In this document: in pieces, positions 17,953 to 27,077 of the stretch
Layout: every line of letters begins with the position of its first letter
Position numbering within the stretch: position 1 is the stretch's first letter
Assembly: GCF_001426865.1 (NCBI RefSeq)
Contig: NZ_LMFO01000001.1
Coordinates: 682,001 to 746,000 of the forward strand
Length of the DNA stretch: 64,000 nucleotides
Direction: 5' to 3'
DNA from: Paenibacillus sp. Root52
GTDB taxonomy: Bacteria; Bacillota; Bacilli; Paenibacillales; Paenibacillaceae
Program-made: the position numbers and the translations under genes
The notes under the pieces: model-generated
Seen by the model: only the letters and a program-made list of their open reading frames with translations
Told to the model about the DNA's origin: nothing
Databases searched by the model: none

Positions 17953-18429
17953 ATGATTATTCGAGAAATACAAAAAGAGGACAACGCAAAAATTAAGGAA
18001 ATAATACAGGATTCACTAAAAAAACTTGGGTTAGCAATTCCTGGCACAGCCTATTTTGACCCTCAACTTAGTGACCTTCACGACTATTACAACAATTTAA
18101 AACATGCCCAATACTGGGTGGTGGAAATAGAGGGAGAAGTTGTTGGTGGTATCGGTATAGCCCCATTTAACGAACCAGATAATGTCTGCGAATTACAAAA
18201 ACTATACTTAAGTGAGAAAACACAAGGGTATGGTATGGGGAAGAAATTAATGGAAACTGCTTTGTCGTTCGCTTCTAAGCACTATGCAAAGTGTTACTTA
18301 GAAACAAAGCAAGAATTAAAAACAGCATGTATTTTGTACGAGAAATTTAGCTTTAATCTTTTGGCTAAGCCATTATCAGGTTCTGAACATTCTGCGATGG
18401 ATGCGTGGTATATAAAGGAATTGGATTGA
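17953..18429 (+). CDS. GNAT-family N-acetyltransferase
   Basis: From the ATG at 17953, preceded by AAGGGG, the product is 158 residues. It shows the GNAT order: IIREIQKEDNAKIKEII at the N-terminus, YWVVEIEGEVVGGIGI in the central strands, then LQKLYLSEKTQGYGMGKKLM, where Q-x-x-G-x-G binds the acetyl-CoA pyrophosphate. An earlier in-frame ATG at 17914 lacks a ribosome site. The acceptor is unknown. A 14-bp hairpin follows. Confidence 0.85.
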   Translation: MIIREIQKEDNAKIKEIIQDSLKKLGLAIPGTAYFDPQLSDLHDYYNNLKHAQYWVVEIEGEVVGGIGIAPFNEPDNVCELQKLYLSEKTQGYGMGKKLMETALSFASKHYAKCYLETKQELKTACILYEKFSFNLLAKPLSGSEHSAMDAWYIKELD

Positions 18430-18442
18430 ATATTTGAAATAT

Positions 18443-18487
18443 GAGCGCCTTTGATTATGGGGAGACATACTCCAATCAAAGGCGCTC
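18443..18487. terminator. Strong inverted repeat between convergent genes
   Basis: GAGCGCCTTTGATT is repeated in exact reverse complement 17 bases later, and the loop itself contains GGAG/CTCC. It sits 14 bases after the acetyltransferase stop. The following T content is low (GCTCTGTTT), so termination strength is uncertain. Confidence 0.55.
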
Positions 18488-18575
18488 GCTCTGTTTAATC
18501 AAGCTATTAATTTACATAAGAAAAACCAATGAATATGCCAAGTTTATAAATCGCCTGGCTGCAACGGTTATCGTG

Positions 18576-19640
18576 TTAAGGGAAGATGAGTTGCACGGGA
18601 ATAATGACGTTCTTAGGAGAATAAATATCTTCCATCTGTTCACGTAACAGCTTTACGGCTGTTCGTGCCATTTCCTGTTCATCTTGCTGTACATAAGGTA
18701 CGCCTGAAAGATGTGGATTATCAAAAGATAACAAATCGATATTTGAGTGAACGTTTAGACGACTGATCGCGGCCGATGTAAGGCGTGCTGTTTCTTCGGT
18801 CAAGGAGAAGGCTGCCGAGATTCCACTGTGGCTCTGCAAGAAGTCGCTTACATAGTCCAATGCTTGCTCACTTCGTAGAATGTTAAGAGGGATGTGACAC
18901 CACAAGCTTTTGTCAATTGAAATGCCTTGATCTGTGTACGCCTGCTCGAAGCCAAGCGTTCGATCCTCAACGGCTGTATTGGCATTTTCAGGTGAGATGA
19001 GCGCAATCTGCTGATGACTCTTGGATAACAAATGGGATACAGCTTTATACGCACCGCCGTAATTGTCGGATGTAATGGTGTACGTCTCAATGTTGCGCAG
19101 ATAGCGGTCGATGAACACACATGGGAATTTATCGAGCGACAGACGCAGTAATGATTCGTTGTACTTCTCATCTTCTGTCGGAAAAACGATCAACCCCTTC
19201 ACACCGAGCTCCGTTAGTGTATGAATGACGTTTGATTCGATAGAGGAGGACTCGCGCGTGATGCTTAGTACCATGCTGAGACCGGCTTCTTGTAGGAAAT
19301 GTTCTGTGTAGTCAACGAGCTTCTGAATGACACGGGTTCTCATCGTAGGAATGATGAAGCCGATGAGCGGCATGGAGGACGCGCTGGTTTGGGGTGGAGA
19401 GAAATTGATGTTAGAAACAACAAGACTAGAAGAGACGAATGAGCCTTTGCCTTGTATGCGTATAATTAATCCTTCGTCAGCTAGTAGGGTTAGGGCGTTC
19501 TTGACGGTTATTTTACTTACTCTGAATTCGTCCATTAGTTCTTGCTCAGAAGGGATGCGATCCGTTGGGCGAAGCTGCCCTGATTTAATTTTTTGCATAA
19601 TATTTTCTCGAATTTGTTTGTAGAGCGCCAGCTTTTTCAA
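18576..19640 (-). CDS. AraR-like regulator: GntR winged helix fused to a LacI-type sugar-binding domain
   Basis: The TTG at 19640 is chosen because GGGGAG lies 10 bases upstream; the in-frame ATG at 19658 has none. The 354-residue product has a GntR helix-turn-helix in the first ~70 residues (RIPSEQELMDEFRVSKITVKNAL and a GKGSFV wing). A LacI/periplasmic-binding-protein fold follows (PLIGFIIPTM, CVFIDRYL, SDNYGGAYKAVSHLL, LLSFDNP). This combination is typical of AraR repressors, which release DNA on binding arabinose or a related sugar. It is divergent from the importer/GH43 operon, its likely target. A near-perfect palindrome at 19673-19690 is a candidate operator. Confidence 0.88.
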   Translation of the reverse strand: MKKLALYKQIRENIMQKIKSGQLRPTDRIPSEQELMDEFRVSKITVKNALTLLADEGLIIRIQGKGSFVSSSLVVSNINFSPPQTSASSMPLIGFIIPTMRTRVIQKLVDYTEHFLQEAGLSMVLSITRESSSIESNVIHTLTELGVKGLIVFPTEDEKYNESLLRLSLDKFPCVFIDRYLRNIETYTITSDNYGGAYKAVSHLLSKSHQQIALISPENANTAVEDRTLGFEQAYTDQGISIDKSLWCHIPLNILRSEQALDYVSDFLQSHSGISAAFSLTEETARLTSAAISRLNVHSNIDLLSFDNPHLSGVPYVQQDEQEMARTAVKLLREQMEDIYSPKNVIIPVQLIFP

Positions 19641-19672
19641 AGAGTAGCATCTCCCCATAAACTTTATGATTT

Positions 19673-19690
19673 TATAATCAATTGGTTATA
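19673..19690. promoter_or_regulatory. Candidate operator for the AraR-like regulator
   Basis: TATAATCAATTGGTTATA is an inverted repeat matching at 16 of 18 positions. It lies 33 bases upstream of the regulator start, between it and the divergent importer operon. Assignment to this regulator rests on position only. Confidence 0.4.
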
Positions 19691-19724
19691 TAAAGCTTAT
19701 TTCATATATATTATAATACGGCAT

Positions 19725-19738
19725 GTAAAGCGCTTACA
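19725..19738 (+). promoter_or_regulatory. Candidate cre (CcpA) site
   Basis: GTAAAGCGCTTACA matches the optimal cre pattern TGAAARCGYTTWCA at 12 of 14 positions. It lies just after TTATAAT (19711-19717), a possible -10 of the importer operon, so bound CcpA would block transcription in rich sugar conditions. Confidence 0.45.
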
Positions 19739-19901
19739 ATATAGAAACTGAAAAATTGTTGCGAAGGGGTCTTTTCTTTGAAGGGTTAGAATTATGTTAA
19801 GGATGGTGGTGCTGAGATGGATTGAAACCGCTTAAATTAACAGAACTAACTAGTCAGCCGACTTTTCAAATGCATAACCAAAAAGAGAGGATGACGAACA
19901 A

Positions 19902-21239
19902 ATGAAAAAACGCAGTGCTTTAATCTCCATCGTTACACTTCTTATTATGTCACTTTTTTTTACTGCATGTGGTAATGCTTCCGATTCAAATACGGAAACA
20001 CAGCAATTAGGCGCTAATGCCGGTGAGAATGCAACAGAATTATCATTTTGGACATTCGTAGATTTGCACGGCAAGCATTTGGATAAAATGCTGGGTTTAT
20101 GGAACGAAACGAACCCAGACAAACAGATTAAGTTGAATGTAACGGTTATGCCTTACGATGATATGCACAACAAGCTCTTATTGGCAGTTACAAGCGGAAA
20201 AGGTGCTCCTGATATCGCGGATATCGAGCTTGGTCAATTCCCTAAATTCTTGGAGGGTGACAACGTTCCCCTGGAATCTTTGAATGATGTATTTGCGCCA
20301 TATAAAGACGTTGTTGTTCCTTCACGTGTCGAGATTTATTCCAAAGCCGATCAGGTTTATGGATTCGATTATCACGTAGGTGCGACGCTTGCTTTCTACA
20401 ATACTGAAATTCTCGAACAAGCAGGTGTTGACTACAAGACAATCAAAACGTGGGAAGATTACAAACAAGCAGGGATCAAGGTTTATGAAAAGACTGGCAA
20501 GTATTTAGGTACTGCTGATACATCAGCTACGTGGCAAGCATCGCTGCTACTAGCTCAGCAAAACGCTGATTTTACAGATGAAAATGGTAATCCAAAAGTG
20601 AACTCGCCTGAAATGATTAAAGCGTATGAAATGTTAGTTGATCTGCAGAAGAACAATGTTATTCATACGATCCCTGGCGGACAACCCGATACAGAAGAAG
20701 CAAAAGGCGAATACAACAATGGCAACTACGCAAGTGCCTTGATGCCTGAGTGGTATATGTCCCGCTTTGTAAACGAAATGAAAGACCTTAATGGTAAGTA
20801 CGCAATAGCTCCATTGCCGGTATTTGAAGAAGGTAATCCTCGTTCCGTTGGCTTAGGCGGTACGGGCACAGTTGTTACTAAGAGCGGTAAAGACGTTCAA
20901 TTGGCCAAAGAATTTGTTGCCTTTGCTAAGCTTTCGAAAGAAGCGACTACTGAAATCTGGAATACACTTGGATTTGACCCAATCAATATGGAAGTATGGA
21001 AAGATGATGCAGTAACGAAAAACCCTGATAATGAATACGTGCAATACTTTAAAACAAATGCATTTGATACTTTGAATGAAATCAAAGACGAAATTAGAGC
21101 GATTAAGTCCGTTAAAGCTTCACCGACGATCGGCAATATCCTCAATACGGTTACTTTGAATGCTATCTTTGAAGATGGTCAAGACGTGAAGGAAGCGCTG
21201 GATGAAGCACAAGCAGCAATTGAACAAGAATTGAAATAA
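19902..21239 (+). CDS. ABC transporter solute-binding lipoprotein (family 1, sugar)
   Basis: The 445-residue precursor has a lipoprotein signal with lipobox FTAC and acylated Cys23. The mature part is a family-1 extracellular binding protein (LSFWTFVDLHGKHLDKMLGLWNE; GAPDIADIELGQFPKFLEG; SALMPEWYMSRF). It would capture an oligosaccharide outside the membrane and deliver it to the two permeases that follow. Position beside an AraR-like regulator and a GH43 enzyme suggests arabino-oligosaccharides, as for AraN. A GAGAGGA site is 10 bases upstream of the start. Among binding-protein families this is the MalE/AraN type. Confidence 0.9.
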   Translation: MKKRSALISIVTLLIMSLFFTACGNASDSNTETQQLGANAGENATELSFWTFVDLHGKHLDKMLGLWNETNPDKQIKLNVTVMPYDDMHNKLLLAVTSGKGAPDIADIELGQFPKFLEGDNVPLESLNDVFAPYKDVVVPSRVEIYSKADQVYGFDYHVGATLAFYNTEILEQAGVDYKTIKTWEDYKQAGIKVYEKTGKYLGTADTSATWQASLLLAQQNADFTDENGNPKVNSPEMIKAYEMLVDLQKNNVIHTIPGGQPDTEEAKGEYNNGNYASALMPEWYMSRFVNEMKDLNGKYAIAPLPVFEEGNPRSVGLGGTGTVVTKSGKDVQLAKEFVAFAKLSKEATTEIWNTLGFDPINMEVWKDDAVTKNPDNEYVQYFKTNAFDTLNEIKDEIRAIKSVKASPTIGNILNTVTLNAIFEDGQDVKEALDEAQAAIEQELK

Positions 21240-21323
21240 ATATAATAAGTAAATGATTTGATTAAACCTGTCGGCAGTTATCGTGGTCGGCAGGTTTAAC
21301 CATAGTCAAGGGAGATTGAGAAT

Positions 21324-22220
21324 ATGATAAAGAAATTTGTATACTCTCAAAAAGTGGCACCTTATGTTTTCGTATTGCCATTTATACTTATATTTTTGAT
21401 ATTCTGGTTTTTTCCACTTGTAAATTCATTCGTCATGAGCTTTCAAGATCGGATGTTGGGACAGGATCCTAAATGGATTGGTGAAGCGAATTATTCGAAA
21501 TTACTTACGGATAAAGTGTTTTTGACGGCTATTAAAAATAGCGTGGTGTACATGTTAGGTACCTTAGTGCTGTTAATTCCTCTTCCAATGTTATTCGCCG
21601 TGATGATCAACAGTAAGTTAATGATGGGTAGAGAGTTTTTTAAATCTTCGTTCTTTCTCCCTGCATTAACATCTGTCGCAGTCGCGGGTACCATTTTCCG
21701 CCTTACATTCGGTGAAATGGAAGGTTCATTAATGAACAGTTTCCTAGGTCTATTTGGTATAGAGCCTATTAAATTTTTGAAAGACGGAAATTGGAGTATG
21801 GCAGCACTGTTAATCCTCGCATGTTGGAGATGGACAGGCGTGAATATGCTTTACTATCTATCCGGTTTGAAAAGCATTGACAACGAATATTATGAGGCTG
21901 CTTCAATTGACGGGGCATCTGCTTGGCAGAAGTTTAGAACGATCACAATGCCATTATTGAAGCCGACCACGGTATATGTTACGACAATTAGTGTTTATGC
22001 AGGTTTAGCCATGTTTACCGAGAGTCTGATGATGTTCAACGGTAACAATTCACCCAAAAATATTGGCTTAACCATTGTTGGATACCTGTATAGACAAGGG
22101 ATTGAGCAGAATAAGCTGGGCTATGCAGCTGCAGTTGGTATCGTTCTGTTAGTCATTGCTATGGTTATCAATCTAACACAGTTGAAATTTAGTGGAATGT
22201 TCAAAAAGGAGGAGGATTAA
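21324..22220 (+). CDS. ABC sugar transporter permease (MalF/AraP type)
   Basis: A 298-residue membrane protein with six predicted helices, starting VFVLPFILIFLIFWFFPLVNSFVMSFQD, a standard MalF/UgpA-type beginning. The EAA loop, where the cytosolic ATPase docks, reads YYEAASIDGASAWQKFRTITMP. No ATPase gene is present in the locus, so it probably uses a shared MsmX-type ATPase encoded elsewhere. The stop codon is one base from the next start. Confidence 0.9.
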   Translation: MIKKFVYSQKVAPYVFVLPFILIFLIFWFFPLVNSFVMSFQDRMLGQDPKWIGEANYSKLLTDKVFLTAIKNSVVYMLGTLVLLIPLPMLFAVMINSKLMMGREFFKSSFFLPALTSVAVAGTIFRLTFGEMEGSLMNSFLGLFGIEPIKFLKDGNWSMAALLILACWRWTGVNMLYYLSGLKSIDNEYYEAASIDGASAWQKFRTITMPLLKPTTVYVTTISVYAGLAMFTESLMMFNGNNSPKNIGLTIVGYLYRQGIEQNKLGYAAAVGIVLLVIAMVINLTQLKFSGMFKKEED

Positions 22221-22221
22221 A

Positions 22222-23070
22222 GTGGGCAAAAGTCAGACGAGGAGTGATTTCATCTCTAGAATGGTAATTATCTGTTTATTCATTATACTATTCGTTATAA
22301 TTATGATCCCATTCTATGCAGTGGCCCTATCTTCCTTTAAACCCGGTGAATCATTAGTTAGATATGGTCTTAACCTAAGTTTGGATTTTGAAATCATGAG
22401 TTTTGATAATTTCATCTATCTGTTTACTGGACAACATGATTATTTTGTGTGGTTTTGGAACAGTATGATTTTAACAATCGTTCAAGTGGTTTTAACGCTT
22501 TTTGTAAGCGCATTTGTTGCATATGGTTTTGCGGCATATGATTTTAAAGGTAAGAATTTCCTCTTTATATGTGTTTTGCTCATTATGATGGTACCTTTCG
22601 AAATACTACTGGTTCCTTTGTACAGCCTAATTAATGATTTGGGAATGGTGAATAGCTATTCGGCAATCATTCTGCCCGGTATAGCCAATGCAGCGACCAT
22701 ATTCTTCTTCAGGCAATATCTACGAAGCATACCCAAAGAGATTATTCAATCTGGGCGGGTTGATGGCGCAAACGAGTATGCGATTTATTTCAGGCTAATT
22801 ATGCCGATTATGAAACCATCCTTTGCAGCAATGGCCATTCTGAATGGTATGAATAGCTGGAATAATCTATTGTGGCCATTCATGGTACTCGGAGATCAGA
22901 GTAAGTATACACTTCCAATCGGTTTGAAAACGCTGTTAACTCCTTATGGCAATAACTATGACCTATTGATCGTGGGCTCCTTCTTCTCCATCATTCCAAT
23001 TTTTATCCTATTTATTGCTTTCCAGAAATATTTCATAGACGGTATGACTGCAGGTGCTGTTAAAGGGTAG
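22222..23070 (+). CDS. ABC sugar transporter permease (MalG/AraQ type)
   Basis: The GTG at 22222 is taken as the start because AAGGAGGAGG ends 6 bases upstream, within the end of the previous gene. The 282-residue product has six hydrophobic segments and the EAA-like loop SGRVDGANEYAIYFRLIMP. It closes with the family ending FQKYFIDGMTAGAVKG. It pairs with the upstream permease to form the importer channel. Confidence 0.92.
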   Translation: MGKSQTRSDFISRMVIICLFIILFVIIMIPFYAVALSSFKPGESLVRYGLNLSLDFEIMSFDNFIYLFTGQHDYFVWFWNSMILTIVQVVLTLFVSAFVAYGFAAYDFKGKNFLFICVLLIMMVPFEILLVPLYSLINDLGMVNSYSAIILPGIANAATIFFFRQYLRSIPKEIIQSGRVDGANEYAIYFRLIMPIMKPSFAAMAILNGMNSWNNLLWPFMVLGDQSKYTLPIGLKTLLTPYGNNYDLLIVGSFFSIIPIFILFIAFQKYFIDGMTAGAVKG

Positions 23071-23098
23071 CATATATTATGATGAAGCAGGTGATAAG

Positions 23099-24082
23099 AT
23101 GGAAATCCAACAACGAGCGTCACACGAAATTCAACCCTTAATTGAGCAAAGAGCTGATCCTTTTATTTACCGTCATTCGGACGGTTATTATTACTTCGTA
23201 GCATCCGTTCCGGAGTATGATCGGATTGAAATCCGTAGAGCCCAGAACCTTGAGGGGCTTGTTACATCAACGCCTGTAGTGATTTGGAAAAAGCGCGAGA
23301 CGGGTATCCTTAGTGCCAACATTTGGGCACCCGAACTGCATTTTATTGATGACAAATGGTACGTGTATTTCGCTGCCGCACACACGACGGAAACGAATGA
23401 AGGCTTGTTCGACCATCGGATGTACGTGCTAGAGAATGAAAATGCCAATCCGCTCGAAGGCATTTGGACGGAAAGAGGGCAGGTTCGTACCGCATGGGAA
23501 AGCTTCGCCCTCGATGCCACTACCTTTGAGCATAATGGCAGCCGTTATTACGTATGGGCACAAAAGGATCCGAATATTGAAGGTAACTCTAATCTGTATA
23601 TATCTAAAATGAGCAATCCGTGGACGCTGACTGGGTCGCAAACGATGATTTCGCTGCCGGAATATGACTGGGAGATTATTGGTTATAAAGTGAACGAAGG
23701 CGCGGCATTTCTTCGCAAGGGTAATCGCGTATTCCTCTCTTATTCGGCTAGCGCTACTGATTATAATTATTCTATGGGCTTACTAGAAGCCGATGCGGAT
23801 GCTGATTTACTCGATGCCACCTCATGGCGCAAGTCGCAAGCAGCGGTTCTCTCGACAGATGAGAGCATCTCAATGTATGGACCCGGTCATAATTCCTTCA
23901 CGGTGTCAGAGGACGGCGAAGAGGCGCTATTTGTGTTCCACGCAAGAACGTACAAGAACATTATAGGAGATCCGCTGTACGATCCGAATCGTCATACATT
24001 TGTGACCGAACTTTTGTGGACGGCAGACGGCAAACCCGATTTCCGCGGCTCTGTTGCAGCACTTGCACGTTCTGTACAGTGA
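23099..24082 (+). CDS. Glycoside hydrolase family 43 (alpha-L-arabinofuranosidase-like)
   Basis: From the ATG at 23099, preceded by AGGTGA, the product is 327 residues without a signal peptide, so it acts on imported sugars. The GH43 five-bladed propeller motifs are present: RADPFIYRHSDGYYYFVAS with general base Asp20, ANIWAPELHFIDDKWYVYF, FALDATTFE with Asp139, and YKVNEGAAFL with general acid Glu200. Family relatives release arabinose or xylose from oligosaccharides. With the AraR-like regulator and importer it forms an arabinan or arabinoxylan fragment utilisation unit. An earlier in-frame codon at 23054 overlaps the permease and is unlikely. Confidence 0.88.
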   Translation: MEIQQRASHEIQPLIEQRADPFIYRHSDGYYYFVASVPEYDRIEIRRAQNLEGLVTSTPVVIWKKRETGILSANIWAPELHFIDDKWYVYFAAAHTTETNEGLFDHRMYVLENENANPLEGIWTERGQVRTAWESFALDATTFEHNGSRYYVWAQKDPNIEGNSNLYISKMSNPWTLTGSQTMISLPEYDWEIIGYKVNEGAAFLRKGNRVFLSYSASATDYNYSMGLLEADADADLLDATSWRKSQAAVLSTDESISMYGPGHNSFTVSEDGEEALFVFHARTYKNIIGDPLYDPNRHTFVTELLWTADGKPDFRGSVAALARSVQ

Positions 24083-24238
24083 ACGAGTGTCCCAAACTTG
24101 CCACTCCAGTTATCCGGGAGGATCACATGATATAGTAGGGGCACGCGCTGATTACTCAGGACAATAACTTGTACTGAGTGCCAAGTTGGGGAATTACATG
24201 TTCCCATCTCCGATTAGAAAAGCGAAGTTATAAAAAAG

Positions 24239-24293
24239 AAACCGATCTTTAATCCAATTTTAGTAGGATTTAAGGTCGGTTTGTTCGTTTTTG
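24239..24293. terminator. Terminator between the GH43 operon and the DinB gene
   Basis: AAACCGATCTTTAATCC pairs with GGATTTAAGGTCGGTTT with one mismatch and one G-U pair. It is followed by TGTTCGTTTTT on the plus strand and by an A-rich left flank that serves the convergent minus-strand genes. Confidence 0.7.
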
Positions 24294-24309
24294 TGAAGGG
24301 ACGAAGTCT

Positions 24310-24789
24310 TCACGAATTCTGACTTTCAATTATGCTCTTCATATTTTTAATCGTTGCAAAGTGCATTGCTTCATGGTAAATCAGAAAACCCAATAATTGT
24401 TCTACATTTGTAAAGATAAGTCCAGTAGAAGACTTGTAGTGAGGATTGATTTCTTCCTTCAATTTGCTTGAAAGTACCGATTCAACCCTTTCCATTTGTT
24501 CCGTTAACAAGTCGATTATTTGAGACAAGGTGGGAGGCTCTATATTCCAGTCAGACGGTTTAGTTCCTGGATCAAACAACTTGCTAAAATTAGCAGGATA
24601 TTTGGTTTCTTTCCCAGTAAGTTGGAAAGCGAACTTCTCATGTATAACATACATGTGGCCTAGATTCCATTTTATATTGTTTTTCAAACCTGTTGGAATT
24701 ATTTCCGAGGCAGAGTCATTTATATTCCTCACATAATCAACTGCCTGACGGCGAACAAATCCCAATTGATCTGCGACAAAATTGCTCAT
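24310..24789 (-). CDS. DinB-family (DinB_2) metal-binding protein
   Basis: The 159-residue four-helix protein carries the DinB-like histidine pattern: NLGHMYVIHE near residues 42-51 and the C-terminal YHEAMHFATIK. Three histidines of this pattern usually bind a divalent metal. Family members include bacillithiol-dependent transferases and isomerases, but most are uncharacterised. It lies 21 bases after the TetR gene and ends the three-gene operon DUF1348-TetR-DinB. Confidence 0.8.
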   Translation of the reverse strand: MSNFVADQLGFVRRQAVDYVRNINDSASEIIPTGLKNNIKWNLGHMYVIHEKFAFQLTGKETKYPANFSKLFDPGTKPSDWNIEPPTLSQIIDLLTEQMERVESVLSSKLKEEINPHYKSSTGLIFTNVEQLLGFLIYHEAMHFATIKNMKSIIESQNS

Positions 24790-24810
24790 GATATTGACCT
24801 CCCTTAAAGT

Positions 24811-25371
24811 CTAAACATAAGTTGAGACTCGTTTTGACAGATTTGCCAGCGTACGTGCAAAAAAGTATTCATCATGAAGTGCTCTACTCAGGATTAATCC
24901 CCCCTGAATACCAGCAATCGTTTCCTCTGAAATTTGGTCGGCTGTCTCTTTGGAGATGCCTGCTCGAACTAGTGCCGCGCTGAAGGCTTCAATCCATCTT
25001 ACAAAATATTGCCGAATTACAGCAGCGAATCGATCTCTTGTTTCGTCCAAAGCGAATGCGCCAATAAGGCATATACGCTGACCCGATTTAAAATAAGTAT
25101 CGACTTCTTGCCACATATGATCAATGGCTGCCTTGGGTTCATTCTTTTCGAGCGGTTCATAAATGTTCTTGATAAACCATTGATCAATATGAGCAAGAAT
25201 TTCGGCAGCCATCTCATCTTTTCCGCCCGGAAAGAAATAATATAAGCTTCCTTTAGATAGACGCGTACGGGCTGTAATTTTACTCAAAGATGCACCTTCA
25301 TAACCTAATTCACGAAATACCTCGGCAACGAGAGGGATGACATCAGATTTTTCAAAAACAGTGCGAGTCAT
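24811..25371 (-). CDS. TetR/AcrR-family transcriptional regulator
   Basis: The 186-residue protein has an N-terminal helix-turn-helix ([37 protein letters not shown], residues 18-53) and a helical ligand domain with [18 protein letters not shown]. The start overlaps the stop of the upstream DUF1348 gene as ATGA. It probably represses its own operon through the palindrome in the promoter at 25863-25891, and the hydrolase gene through the identical palindrome at 27080-27099. A decayed copy lies at 3551-3926. Confidence 0.9.
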   Translation of the reverse strand: MTRTVFEKSDVIPLVAEVFRELGYEGASLSKITARTRLSKGSLYYFFPGGKDEMAAEILAHIDQWFIKNIYEPLEKNEPKAAIDHMWQEVDTYFKSGQRICLIGAFALDETRDRFAAVIRQYFVRWIEAFSAALVRAGISKETADQISEETIAGIQGGLILSRALHDEYFFARTLANLSKRVSTYV

Positions 25372-25829
25372 AGGCCTAACTCACTTAGGCTTGGATGGTC
25401 AGCGGGACGTGTACCGAGAGGCCAATGGAACTTTCGTTCCTCTTCCTTAATCGGCATGTCATTAATCGAAGCAAATCTACGTTGCATTAAGCCGTCATCA
25501 GCGAATTCCCAATTCTCGTTCCCGTACGATCTGAACCAATTGCCACTATCATCACGCCATTCATATGCGAACCTAACCGCAATACGGTTATCCGTAAATG
25601 ACCAAAGCTCCTTGATCAACCGGTAGTCCAGTTCTTTGGCCCATTTTCTAGTTAGTAAAGAAACGATTTCTTGGCGGCCTGTTATAAATTCGCTCCGATT
25701 TCTCCAATAACAATCCTCAGTGTACACAAGTGAGACGCGCTGAGGGTCTCGGCTATTCCAGCTGTCTTCTGCCATACGAGTTTTTTGGATTGCTGTCTCA
25801 AGAGTGAATGGGGGAGTTAGAATATTCAT
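25368..25829 (-). CDS. NTF2-like protein, DUF1348 family
   Basis: The 153-residue protein reads [24 protein letters not shown] then [21 protein letters not shown] and [26 protein letters not shown]. This is the DUF1348/SnoaL-like cone-shaped fold, whose members are small enzymes or ligand binders of mostly unknown role. It is the first gene after the TetR-operator promoter and overlaps the TetR start by 4 bases, so the two are coupled. A GAGGAAAATGTA stretch provides the ribosome site. Confidence 0.88.
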   Translation of the reverse strand: MNILTPPFTLETAIQKTRMAEDSWNSRDPQRVSLVYTEDCYWRNRSEFITGRQEIVSLLTRKWAKELDYRLIKELWSFTDNRIAVRFAYEWRDDSGNWFRSYGNENWEFADDGLMQRRFASINDMPIKEEERKFHWPLGTRPADHPSLSELGL

Positions 25830-25862
25830 TACATTTTCCTCGCTTTCTGTACTGTTTGTATC

Positions 25863-25891
25863 AGTATAAACCGATCGGTTTATAAATGCAA
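25863..25891 (-). promoter_or_regulatory. TetR-operator promoter of the DUF1348-TetR-DinB operon
   Basis: On the minus strand TTGCAT and TATACT are separated by 17 bases, and the perfect 20-bp palindrome TATAAACCGATCGGTTTATA (25865-25884) fills the spacer and overlaps the -10. The same palindrome recurs once, at 27080-27099. Confidence 0.75.
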
Positions 25892-25899
25892 GTTTGCAT

Positions 25900-26045
25900 C
25901 CCTAATTCAATACCAATTTTGAATATCGGTTCAGATTCATAATGTACCAAGTAGCTATCAATCCTATGCAAAGTGGCTTTTTTTTGTGTACTATCAATGC
26001 TGAAGAGGGTGTTCATTCTTCCTATGCATATCCTATGAAATAATG
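25900..26045. other. Gap upstream of the TetR operon, no recognisable gene
   Basis: Between the operator promoter and the hydrolase terminator there are only short frames without ribosome sites and no match I recognise. Confidence 0.4.
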
Positions 26046-26088
26046 AAAAAGCAGGACATCTCCTCAATAGGAGGCGCACTGCTTTTTC
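26046..26088 (-). terminator. Terminator of the hydrolase gene
   Basis: AAAAAGCAG and CTGCTTTTT form the outer stem, with CTCCT/AGGAG nested inside. The A- and T-runs on both sides make it bidirectional; it lies about 45 bases after the hydrolase stop. Confidence 0.75.
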
Positions 26089-26131
26089 TCTCAATATGTT
26101 CTTTTTGCTAAAATCATCAGTCGAATTAAAT

Positions 26132-26968
26132 TTAACCCTGCAAAAATTCGATCAATGCTGCATTAAATTGTTCAGAATGGGTCGCATTAAATCCGTGTGG
26201 TCCACCTTCGACAACGACGAGACGGCTGCCAGGAATGGATTCATGAGTACGTTGTCCACTCACCTCCAAAGGCACGATGGCATCGGAATCGCCATGGATA
26301 ACCAGTGTTGGAATGTTGAATTTCTCCAGATCCTGACGGAAATCAGTAAGGGCAAAGGCAGCAATACAATCCAATGTGCCTTTAGGTGAAGCCAGAGCTG
26401 CAATATCACGGTTATAGATACGGAATGGTTCGCTCACAAGGTCTGTACGGTCTCCAGCAGCGAAAAAGTTGCTTGTAAAACCATCCAGGAATGCTAGACG
26501 ATCGGTTTTTACCCCATTTTGGAATTCGGCAATCGTTGCATCATCCAATCCTCCTTGAGGATTGTCTTCGGTTATATAGAGATAAGGAGGAACCGCTCCC
26601 GCAAATACAGCTTTAGTAACGCGTTCTGTTCCGTAGGTTCCCACATAACGTGCAACTTCGCCGCCACCCATGGAGAATCCGACTAATGTCGCATCATGCA
26701 GATCAAGGTGCAGAATCAATTTATGCAAATCCGAAGCAAAGGTATCATATTCATAACCATCCCAGGGTTGAGAAGACTGACCGAATCCACGGCGGTCATA
26801 TGTGATCACACGGTAACCCGCTTCAATCAGGGCTGGAACTTGCTTCTCCCAGGATCGTCCACTCAAAGGCCAGCCATGAATCAGAATAATTGGTTTTCCC
26901 GCACCATGATCTTCATAATACAGTTCAATTGGTTGTTCATTCTCTGTACCTACATTTACTTTGGCCAT
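26132..26968 (-). CDS. Alpha/beta hydrolase, non-haem chloroperoxidase/arylesterase-like
   Basis: The ATG at 26968, 8 bases after GGAGG, gives 278 residues; an in-frame ATG 5 codons earlier has no site. Motifs match the cofactor-free haloperoxidase group: LIHGWPLSGRSW, YDRRGFGQSSQPW, LVGFSMGGGEVARYVG with nucleophile Ser99, GDSDAIVP with Asp229, and GGPHGFN with His258. These enzymes hydrolyse esters and can form peracids. It has its own promoter carrying the same TetR operator as the operon to its right, so it is probably co-regulated. It resembles the hydrolase at 10305 in fold and length. Confidence 0.9.
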   Translation of the reverse strand: MAKVNVGTENEQPIELYYEDHGAGKPIILIHGWPLSGRSWEKQVPALIEAGYRVITYDRRGFGQSSQPWDGYEYDTFASDLHKLILHLDLHDATLVGFSMGGGEVARYVGTYGTERVTKAVFAGAVPPYLYITEDNPQGGLDDATIAEFQNGVKTDRLAFLDGFTSNFFAAGDRTDLVSEPFRIYNRDIAALASPKGTLDCIAAFALTDFRQDLEKFNIPTLVIHGDSDAIVPLEVSGQRTHESIPGSRLVVVEGGPHGFNATHSEQFNAALIEFLQG

Positions 26969-27077
26969 GATAAATACCTCCAATAGTTGTTATATTTTTT
27001 TATACACAAGTTATTTGGCTCAGAAACATAAAGGGTAATTGTTCATTTATCGCCTCACTTCGTATACCGTTTGTATT

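Noticed and set aside
18443..18487. Long inverted repeat considered as a mobile-element end or small RNA
   Set aside because: It lies at the normal terminator position between convergent genes and has no partner copy in the window.
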